Shown piece by piece: positions 15,501 to 24,905 of a stretch of DNA of 64,000 nucleotides (positions are counted from its first letter, which is position 1; each line of letters begins with the position of its first letter). Source of the DNA: Rhabditophanes sp. KR3021 (lineage: Eukaryota > Nematoda > Chromadorea > Rhabditida > Alloionematidae). A program made the position numbers and the translations under genes. The stretch is from contig CAUJLY010000001.1 of the NCBI GenBank assembly GCA_963281155.1, positions 6,634,001 to 6,698,000 of the forward strand. Reading direction: 5' to 3'. A model generated the notes under the pieces. That model did not search any database. It was not told the origin of the DNA and saw only the letters and a program-made list of their open reading frames with translations.

Positions 15501-16362
15501 CATTGTATGTATAGATACTATAGATACTTTTTTGTCACTAATTATTGACAACCATCTCCACCATTCTTATTCTCATTTCTTAAGTATATTTAATTTGGTG
15601 AAAAATGTTGCAATTAGTAGTCTTGTAATTTTTTAAATTCAATAAATTCCTTATTAGTATCCGCACAATTGACTTCTTCCTTTCTTGAAGAACCATCTTT
15701 TTTGTGTCTTCCTTTGTTTTATTATACAATTGCAAATAAAAATAAAGTTGTGTATATAAATAAATTGTGTATCTACAAATGATGTTAATGTTTATATCAC
15801 TCCCAAATTGACGTTTCTTTCTGATCATAGTTTAATACCTTCTTATAATTGACAATACTAAATACATAATATAATATATCAAATTGATATTATTTATCAT
15901 TTCCTAAAAAAGAGCGAAATACATACTAAAATACATGCAATAAATACATCTAAAATATGCATATAGTGAATACATATAACGAATACATATAATTAGTATA
16001 TAATTAATTCTTTTGGCTATCTAAACACATTTAGAATAAATACATACACCCATATTCATTTCAAATAGTTTGCTGATTTCCCCATTAATTGAATCTATGC
16101 TAACCATTTATAAATATACTTATTAACATATACTTGTTTTCGAACATAACCTTTTGAAAATACGACTAAATACAACTAATAAATGCTGCTAATACAATGA
16201 AGATACAATACATAATGACGACATTTTTTAGATTAAATTCTGTTATCAATCCAACTATTTATTCCTTATAAATTACAGTTCATGTCGTTCCTAACAACAT
16301 AAACTTAATTATTGTTCTTTTAAATCCTGAAAGATTCTACATATGACCTCACCCCACAAGTA
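12600..16362. other. Intergenic, 3.8 kb, no gene supported
   Basis: AT-rich, stop-rich on both strands. The longest frame (15580-15828 minus) is low-complexity and has no family features. Possible promoter-like content: TATAAAA at about 14476-14482, followed by ATG TAT TGG and a CAAAGTAAGT donor at about 14543. This could be an upstream 5' exon of the SOC-1-like gene. Positions 15900-16010 are rich in AATACATA repeats. Confidence 0.45.
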
Positions 16363-18536
16363 ATGTCATCCTCAAGTTCACAAACATGTGATGGTTCTCA
16401 GCATTCACATACCATATTTAATGTAATTTCACAAGGAAGTACTAGAGGAACTGAATATATCAAACAGGGATGGCTTGTTAAATCAAAAATATCAAAACTT
16501 AATTTGCTGAAGACCAAATGGTCACGCAGATATGTTATTTTGAAGCAACTTTTAACACATAAAGGATACTCATATTATCTAGAACTTTACAAAGACGAAG
16601 AAGAAGAAGATCCCAAGAAAATTATCAACTTATCCAAATGCTTACAACTGGATTCTTATCTGCAGTTAAAGAAAGGTTGGTTTTAAGAGATGGACATACG
16701 AATAAATTAAATAATACTTATTAAAAGGCACACATAACATAAAAAGACATATAAGACAATTAAAATGCAGTGAATTTAGATGAGCTATGTATTTTTTTGA
16801 GAGCAATTTTACTGATTCTGTTTACGGTTGAAGGATTCTTAAGATACATTATTGTGTTTGACCACCCAAAAGCATCGATATTACTTAAAGATCATATCAT
16901 ATCCCATTTCTAATGCTTCATGTATGTGTAATTTATTGAGATAACCAACAACCATCTTTTTATTCTTTTTCCAAGTAGCATTGCATTTACTTTCTTTAGG
17001 ATTTAGAGTGAGATCTTTTAAAAAATGTAAGGTAAGTAGATTACGACGAAAATTTCATTTCCAATTGACTTGAGATTCCAACGTAGAAGATCAGACTGAG
17101 AAAGTCTTTATAATTTACACCTCCTGCAACATATAATTTCACATACCAAAGATGGCTGATTTCTTCAACTGACTTCCTTGCTCTAGTTAGCTTTAATTCT
17201 AAAATTGGATTCCTCCAAAGCTGTCTGTCGTTGCAAGTTAACTTTTTTTGATAAATGGAATACATTTAGGCAAATTTATAAAAACTGTTCATTAAAAAAT
17301 ACATTGAATTCAAGTTTCAATATTAAACATTTCAAACGTATCTAATTATTAATTAAATTATGCACCAAAGGTTCGGAAAGATTTAATGTTGCTCATGAGT
17401 GGATATTTTCACTCCACATGAAGAAGAAAGATGAAATATTTTTTGCCGCATCTACTGAGCATGAAATGAATTCTTGGGTACATATGCTAAGTAGCGTTTG
17501 TGATTTGGAAGCTTCTTCTAATCCTTCAAACCCAAAATCAAGAACTACAGCGGGTGCGATCTTGCCCCATCGTACCAATAATCAATACTCACAACAAGAA
17601 AGTTTCACTTCCGGTCATAATTACAAAAAACAATCAAATGCACAAGGTACTCTCCCATCATACATGCAAAATAAAATGACAAACAACACAAACACCTACT
17701 CTCCCCTATTAAAGAAACGAATCAACTCCACCACCTCCATTCAATCAGCCCCCTTCGACATCGGAAGTTACAATACATCTACTAAGAAACTATCTACATC
17801 TGCTAATTCGATGATGGCCGAGGCAGAACAAGAGCAAAGGCGAAAAGACAATGCTTTTGATTTTTCACAGGGGTACAACGATATGATGCGGTTGTCTAAT
17901 TTGAATCTGCAGGGAAAGGCTTTTGGGAGTAAAAATGGTTCTAATAATACGAGTAATTCCAATAGTTTTTCAAATAATATGCCGGCGCCGCCAAGGCCTC
18001 CTAGGAGACAACATCAATTTACAATTGGTGGGGGAGATAGTAGGGGTGGAAGTTCGGTTAATATGCAGTCACCGATTACACGGTCTTATTCTATTTTGAC
18101 GCACAGTGAAAATTCTACTTTGCCGCGAAATTCTGGGTCAAGAAATAATTCCATTCAGAATGACAATGTTTCCATCGTCACATGCCCTGACCAAGAAATT
18201 GGGTCATTTGTCTTTTCCTCTGAAGCTAATGATTCATTGTCTGAAGATAATGATTCACTCGTCCCTCACGTCCTCGTTCCCATGTCAGTATTCAACAGAA
18301 ATTTCCCTCGCCCCTCAGGGTCCATACGCTCAGCATCGCCTTCTATCCAAGAATACATAATATCAAGTTCTCAATTTGAAAACTACCAAAATAATGGCCA
18401 CGGCCCACCTCCCGTCGATAGATCCAAGAAACCTAACCGTAGAAAAAAGTCTACTGACACGAATTTTTCAAACGAGTTTGTTGTCAATAATTACGGTATG
18501 AAGCTAAAAAAAGTTTACTATAACATAAACAATTAA
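16363..18536 (+). CDS. PH-domain adaptor of the GAB/DOS/SOC-1 type
   Basis: Two exons (16363-16675, 17371-18536) give 492 residues. An N-terminal PH domain (about residues 30-150) starts IKQGWLVKSK, continues SRRYVILKQ and ends in the helix EHEMNSWVHMLSSV. A long Ser/Asn-rich disordered region follows, with a proline motif PAPPRPPRRQ (SH3 ligand-like). Near the C terminus is PPPVDRSKKPNRRK, matching the PPPVDRNLKP motif of GAB proteins. The last residues hold NNYGMKL and KVYYNI tyrosines. Role from family: docking protein downstream of receptor tyrosine kinases, linking to GRB2 and SHP2. The only intron splits the PH domain and is filled by an antisense element. Orthology to C. elegans soc-1 is likely but unproven. 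Confidence 0.75.
16676..17370 (-). mobile_element. Intron-resident antisense degenerate element, copy 2 (SOC-1-like intron 1)
   Basis: This fills a 695-nt intron. Its 5' and 3' ends align with those of the cdc-42 intron (GGACATAC block near the donor, TAGGCAAATTTATAAAAACTG and CGTATCTAATTATTAAT near the acceptor). The minus strand carries YLNKLHMHEALEMGYD, NIDAFGW, NPSTVNRIS and SSKFTAF stop, homologous to copies 1 and 5 with frame breaks. The junctions carry a 7-nt direct repeat AAAGGTT (16672-16678 and 17367-17373), which includes the donor GT. This fits a target-site duplication. Shorter than copy 1, so probably internally deleted. Confidence 0.68.
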
Positions 18537-19720
18537 AAACTATAGCAAAGCAAAAAATTAAAATTTTGTTTTGACAATTTCTTTTGCCTCAAAGACTTTT
18601 TGGCTAAGATGGCTCCGATTGCAAGGCATTGTATGAGTTGACATGTTTCTCTCATCGAACACTTGCCATGATCGGAGTTGGTAACATGCCGCTTGTATTT
18701 GTCCACGCAAATGAATTCAAGATTCTTGGCTATTTCTTTAGAACTGACAGACATCATTACTACAACCATCTTTAAACAGCAATGTTTACTTGATTTATCC
18801 TATTTCCATCAAATAGATCTTTCTTTTCCAATTCAGTTTTGAATTTTTGATTAATCTCTTTGACAGCAACATGTAATTGTTTTCAGTAACGACATTGAGA
18901 GTATTTTAAGAAAGAATATTTAGAAACAAAGGTAAATTGACAGGGGTGGCAATGTTTTTGATTAGCACAAAACCCGCTTTCTCTGGGGTCCTTGGGAGAT
19001 TCCGAAGAAGAGAAAAGTAAGGGACAGGGTTTACATTTGGAGTGCGTGGCATTGTCAGGATCTAAAGATGGTAGTTTCACGATTCGATAAGCAATTGTGG
19101 CTTTGTCGAGAATTGATAAATAGTGTCTCCTTAATTCCTTTGCTTTCCCATAGGGAAGGTCAGTGACAAATTCAACATTACTGACTATTTCTGAGCTCAG
19201 AAGGTCACATTGAGCAGAAATGTACATTGATTCCATTGCATCGGCAGTTTTAGGAGGGTAGAATGCCCTCCGTCGATCTCTAAGAAGAATACTTCACATG
19301 CTTCTCCATCTTCAATACATTCAATAATTTTTTAACCCTTTTTGATATGCACGCCAATGTACTTGAATCCTCTCATCCTTAATTCATACAGACCCTTTAG
19401 TTTAGAGTCACAAGAAACTTCTTCACATTTTAGCAGATGTCTCCAACAAAAATAGCTCTTCCAACTCAGAAAAAGTCATTTTATTTGTCTTTGTGCTAAA
19501 GCATCACGCAAATCTTGAAGCCCATCACAGGTGGAACTGTTGAATACTACGTAGTAGCAAAACTTGCTTTACAGTGATCATTTGTGGATTCTAGTAAGTC
19601 AAGATTAGCAGCCAATGCAAAGAGTTCAATGACGGTCTCTTCGTTTTTGTGAAGAAACAGCAAAAATTGATAAAAGTCTATCTAATAAATTCATTAAAAA
19701 TATACATTTAAACATATCAT
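18537..19720 (-). mobile_element. Intergenic degenerate element, copy 3
   Basis: Minus-strand coding-like remnants cover about 1.1 kb directly after the SOC-1-like gene. Pieces include 18533-18769 (SSKEIAKNLEF, SDHGKCSM), 18883-19236 (Cys/His-rich, C-x2-C pairs, HCHPCQFTF) and a further open piece near 19560-19690 (LFLHKNEETVIELFALAANL). The NLE..T(N)xDHGKCSM block also occurs in tektin intron 2 (copy 4). Frame breaks and stops separate the pieces. Length and gene-like layout suggest a more complete relative of the intron copies. Confidence 0.5.
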
Positions 19721-19772
19721 TTAATTAACTTTGCCAATTAACCTAGATCATCAATTTACCTATCCTATTAAA

Positions 19773-20192
19773 ATGAATCCTCAATCAAGTTTGATCACCG
19801 TCAAGAAGACTAATACAATCAACAGACAGTACACTCAACCCAAACATATAATTCACAATGGCAAAAGATACCAGTTAGCCGGGCCATCTATGCCTACTAC
19901 AAGTGAAGGCATTGAATATAGTTACCCTATCAATACAACTCCTCATATGCAGCAATTAGTTTTTAAGACTGTCAAAGAAAAGATAGTCACAACTGGTCCG
20001 AAGGAATCTCCAGCTGCGGCAATGGCTAGGATGAAGAAGCTGAAAAAAGATGAAAAAGCGATGGAAAAAGAACTTCAGAAGGAGATGAAGAGAATGCATG
20101 CGTCGGGTGTTGACTATACGTATGTTGATACGGCCAAGACAAAGGCGATGGCCCAGACTTTTAGTGAGGATGAAAAGAGAGTTCATAATTGA
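19773..20192 (+). CDS. Hypothetical Lys-rich protein
   Basis: A 139-residue open frame starting MNPQSSLITVKK. I chose this ATG because the longer frame begins with TTG. A possible acceptor AACCTAG lies 27 nt before the ATG. The first half is polar with several Tyr. The second half (AAMARMKKLKKDEK to KEMKRMHASG) is a charged helix that could form a coiled coil. No signal peptide or membrane segment is visible. No family is recognised. An AATAAA-like signal (TTAATAAAG) follows the stop by about 25 nt, supporting a real transcript. Confidence 0.55.
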   Translation: MNPQSSLITVKKTNTINRQYTQPKHIIHNGKRYQLAGPSMPTTSEGIEYSYPINTTPHMQQLVFKTVKEKIVTTGPKESPAAAMARMKKLKKDEKAMEKELQKEMKRMHASGVDYTYVDTAKTKAMAQTFSEDEKRVHN

Positions 20193-21645
20193 AATGGGGT
20201 TTATTTATTTTTTTGGTTAATAAAGTTTTTATTTTTGGAAAATGTAATACGTAGTTAAACAATTATAATTAGAACTTAATTCAGTGACGTCATGTATGTG
20301 AATGTGTATTTACACAAATCTATTTTCTACCTTCACAAATTCAAAATATCACGCAGTTCACAACAATCTAAAGAATGTAGAACACTGAAAAAACATTATT
20401 ATTTTGGTGACGACTTTGAATGTACTTAATATTCTATTTTAAGAAAATGATTTGTTGTTGATGATGTCTATATTTGTTCGAAAATAAAAAGATAAATGGT
20501 ACTTTTTTGTTTGAAACTAAAATTTATTCATAATATTTATCTTGCCACCAAAAATGATTAAATATTTACATATTATTTTACATATTATTCTACATATTAA
20601 TTTGTTGAAATTTGTTCAATTTTATATTGGCAAAGGAGGTTTTATGTTAATTAGCAGAGAGAGCCGTCTTTAAATACTCCTTCCTGTGTCGTAGATAGTT
20701 GATACAAGGCAACTTTCTCTTTTAGTATATGTATTCAACAAAAAAGAAGTTAAGTATAGAGCTAATATGTTTCTCACGCACATTATCATATTAAAAATCT
20801 TCCTTTGCTATCTAACAAAAGTATGGGGAAAGGCATGAAAAAGTGTCAAATTTGTTGGCCGAAACACATGAACAAGAACTTTACTACTATGGGTAAAAAG
20901 TTATTTTATTATTTAGTTGTGATTAGAAGAACTTGTTATTAAGAGACTTCTGCGTCTTTTTATTATGACAATAAAAATATTAAATTTATATTTGTTAAGT
21001 CTACTCTTTGCTTTCTTAAGTAAAATGTCAATTTACATTCAAAATCATTTTTGTCTCTTCAAAACAAAATCCGAACTTTTCTATTTCATAATAATATTAG
21101 TCTTCAAGAAACAACTAAGTATATATGTTCCTTACACATCCTCTCCTCATTAAACTTCCATTTACAAATAAAACCCATTTTTTACAAAAACCATCATCTA
21201 TCACACTAATGAGTGCCATTTAAAAAGAAATTATACATATTCATACACATCTTTTAGTGCTTTCCCTTAGAAAGTCATCTACATACTATCACTTACACAC
21301 ATATTATTATTTGAGGCCCTTTTTTATAAAAAACAAAAGTTGAAGGCTCGTGTTGTGAATAATAATATTTAAATTAAAAAGTAGTTATCAAATAAGATAC
21401 AATATAGTAAACATATCTCCTTTTATTGAGGCACACACAACATATTTTATCGCAAATATGCGTATTTGTTCATGTTTACTTACCAATTTAATATTAAGAC
21501 TACTCCATTTTCGTTTTTGTATCTTTTTGAGTGTGAAGAGCATTTGAAAGTTGTACCCTTTTTATATTTTTACAAATTGCTCCCAACCATTTTTATATTC
21601 CTTTTATTTGACTATTTAATTTAAGGTAATGTAAATTCTGTGAAA
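20193..21645. other. Intergenic, 1.45 kb, no gene seen
   Basis: Upstream region of the K2P channel. AT-rich. A short plus-strand frame near 20823 (MGKGMKKCQICWPKH) ends in a GTAAAAAG donor-like site but has no supported partner exon. Confidence 0.4.
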
Positions 21646-23001
21646 ATGACCATAACCTACAACCATCCAAATCAATCTCGCATCAAAAACAAATCTACAA
21701 GAGCTTTAGTTCTTGGCCTGACTACATTCTTTTACTTAATCATAGGCTCGTTGGTTTTTACTTTTTTGGAAGAGGAAGCAGATGCCTTGTTAAGACTTGA
21801 TATCGAGGCACACAATCAAACTATTCAAGCCAAGTACAATTTTACGGATGAGTAAGTTTGGCCTGTTTGTCATAACAAAAACTTTTTAAAGTGATTTTAA
21901 GGAGTTGACGAATCTTATTGTAACTGGTTTACCCTACAAAAATGGCACTCACTGGGATTATTGGTCCTCAGCATTCTTTTGTTTTACCGTCATAACGACG
22001 ATTGGGTATGGATCGTCAACTCCAATGACGCCTTTGGGTAAACTGTTTTGCATATGCTATGCTACCGCAGGAATTCCTATAAATTTGATAATGTTCCAGT
22101 CTATCGGGGAGCGAATAAACACCGCCATCAAAGCTGCTCTTATTTTATTATCACGTCTTTTGGCCAAACTCCACATCAACTTCCTTCACCAAATCAAAGT
22201 TATCCACCTTATTTTTACATCCCTCTCCATCGGCTTTCTCATAATGATGGTCGGCACCATAACTTTCCACAATCACGAGGACTGGAGTTACTTCGACTCT
22301 TTCTGGTATTGCGCAATCACTTTCAGCACAGTCGGGTTGGGAGAATTAGTACCCCTGCAAAGTCAAAATTGGCAAAATGAAAACTTTATATATTTTGTGT
22401 TTACGATATGTTTTATTATGTTTGGATTGTCAATATTTTCAGCTTGTGTGAATTTATTGGTGTTGGCGTGAGTTTGGCAATTTGATATTGGACATTTAGT
22501 GATGCGTGCTTTTATAGGTTTATGGCATCCAATTCAGATATAGTGACAGCGGCTTCGAGGAGGTTGAGAAGGTCCTTTATTTATAGGAGTTCCTTTAAGG
22601 CGGTAAGGAGATTTTCCAGAAGGTCTGGGTCTGCTATTCAGTTGCCGAAGAGACATTTGAAGGAGGCCATTGGGAGAGAAGATGAGGAGGGGGTGGTAGC
22701 TAAGAAAAGGAGGAAGACGATGCATTCAGTTACCATTAATGAGAATGTGCAGAAAATATCTGTCACTAAACAAATGTCTATCCCTTTAGCACTTGAATCC
22801 ACGCCGATGTCAAAATTTAAAAGATTTGCCTCTTTTGATGATATGAGATCTGTTTCAATTGAACCTTTAACTTCCACTTGCTGCATTCTCAACCGTTCAA
22901 CTTCCCTAAAACGCAACAATGAATCCACCAAAAAGAAACAACGGGTCCCTTATTCAGTACGTCGTCAGCCAACCACTCATATTCATCACCTTGTGAATTA
23001 A
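21646..23001 (+). CDS. Two-pore-domain (K2P/TWK) potassium channel
   Basis: Three exons (21646-21851, 21892-22467, 22518-23001), 421 residues, introns 40 and 50 nt. TM1 is GLTTFFYLIIGSLVFTFLE (about residues 25-45). Pore 1 has the filter TTIGYGSSTP and pore 2 has TFSTVGLGELVP, each followed by a membrane helix. The two-pore layout is diagnostic of K2P leak channels. The ATG was set here because the upstream codons begin with GTG. The C-terminal cytosolic tail (about residues 275-421) is Arg/Lys-rich with many Ser, a likely regulatory region. It carries the Arg cluster AASRRLRRSF just after the last helix. The specific twk orthologue cannot be named from sequence alone. Confidence 0.93.
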
Positions 23002-23442
23002 AAAATTTAATTAGACAAAATTAAATTGAACAAATGAATTTCCTTAGATCAATTAAACAAAATTTAATTATTTTTAATTATTCGGTTCCTCTTTTTGTTA
23101 AAAATAAAATCTCTAAACTTGACCATATTCTAATCTGATATATTGATATTTAAACGATTCGTTGTTCTATATTTAAAATAGCACACGATATTTTCAGTTT
23201 CTTTCAAATAAAGTGTCATAATAAAGCAATGAATATATTTATAAAGGGAGTATATTTTGATATTGACCTATTTTTGACTTTAAACAGATAAGAACTGTTT
23301 CGTTAATCCAAAAGGTTTTTCTTGAACGGGAATGTCAATTAAGATTGAGATGATAATATGAGCAGCGATGGGTGACAAAATCATTTTGTATTTAATTATT
23401 ATTAGGGTGGTGTTGTTGGATAATTTTTCTTATATTTTAGAT

Positions 23443-24692
23443 ATGGAGAAAGGTGAGCCTGATGCTAGTAGAAAATTGAGGGTAGTGGCATTTGTTGCTG
23501 TGGCTTTGAGTACGGTTGCCATTGTTTTCGCCGTCGTTACGCTGCCGTTGATGTTTGGGTATATTCAGGCGCTGCAGTCGAAGCTTATTACTGAGAGTGA
23601 CTATTGCAAGGTAATTTCATTTTAGTACTTCCATCATTTTCTTGCAGATTCAATCTAAGTCTATTTGGGTAGAGGTCTTTTCAATTCAAGATACTTTAAA
23701 GTCAAACAAACTACAAGCCGCTCAGTCTAGATTCAAAAAATCATGGGCCTTTGGAAAGTGGATTAATGACGATCCTTCGCAATATGAAGGCTCCAAGAAA
23801 GTTTCAGCACCACCAGGAGTTGAGCCGACCCCTGATTACAGTCAAAGTCAGCCTGTTGTAAATGCTGAAGCTGCTCCTGAGCCTCCCAAACAATGCGGTT
23901 GCACATGTCAAGCTGGCTTGCCTGGAGATGAGGGCCCAGAAGGAGAGAAGGGTGAAGATGGAATCGATGGCTTGCCTGGAAAGAACGGGGAACCAGGGAA
24001 GGATGGAGAGATTTTGCCCTATGATGGCCCACAAAAGGAGCCTTGTATTATTTGTCCACCTGGTCCACAAGGACTGACTGGAAATCCGGGTCCAAAAGGT
24101 AATTCAATTATTTTTATATCATCATATTTGTTTAGGACCACCTGGCCCAAGAGGAAGTCCTGGAAAAGCGTGAGTTGTTAGCTTCAATAATATTTTATTA
24201 TTTTCTTTAGTGGAGAAGACGGCAAGAAAGGAGAAATTGGTTTACCAGGAGCCCCCGGCCCTAAGGGTATAACAGGAAAACAAGGAGTAAGAGGACCAAG
24301 AGGAATTAGCGGACAGGTTATCTTGGTTCAAGGCCCACCCGGACGACCGGGAATCCCTGGACCTCAAGGTAAGTGAAACTAAATTGATCTATTTAAATGT
24401 GTTTAGGACCTCCCGGAGCTCAGGGCGTCCAAGGAAAACCAGGAAATGACGGTCAGCCAGGTTTGCCTGGATTGACTGGAGATGCAGGTGCTCCAGGAAT
24501 GAATGGTCATCCAGGAAACCAAGGTCCACAAGGAGAGCCAGGTAAATTACTATCTATTAACGTGGTTTAAATAAATTCTATTTTAGGCCCACAAGGATCG
24601 AAAGGAGACTGTTCATTATGTAAGTTGCCACAATTCTTTTCTCTAAGCAATTTCTTTCAGGTCCTCAACCTAGATTACCTCCGGGCTATTAA
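23443..24692 (+). CDS. Nematode cuticle collagen
   Basis: Seven exons (23443-23610, 23648-24098, 24136-24169, 24211-24368, 24407-24541, 24587-24619, 24661-24692), 336 residues. The N-terminal nematode cuticle collagen domain is clear: [32 protein letters not shown], then Cys and the IWVEVF motif. Interrupted Gly-X-Y blocks follow, with Cys clusters CGCTC and CIICPPG between them. The C terminus is [13 protein letters not shown]. Introns are 37-45 nt. Role: structural cuticle protein secreted by the hypodermis. A TATTTTAG acceptor ends 2 nt before the ATG, a likely trans-splice site. Confidence 0.96.
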
Positions 24693-24905
24693 AATAGTGA
24701 TTCCAATGTCAGCAGCTTTCTTTTTAAAACATTGTAAAAGGCCTTTAATAATAAATAAAAATTTAATTCACATCACTTAATACATCAATGGTCTTTTACA
24801 TTTGACTTCCTTAATTTGCTGAGGTTGAATGAGGTGAAAATAAGGTGGGCTTAAGGTTAGTTCAAGGAAAGAAAAATTTAGATTTGACTTTTGTAAGGTG
24901 GCAGG

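Noticed and set aside
15580..15828. 82-residue minus frame in the 3.8-kb intergenic region
   Set aside because: Lys/Ile/Asn-rich, no domain, no splice partners; typical of AT-rich non-coding DNA.
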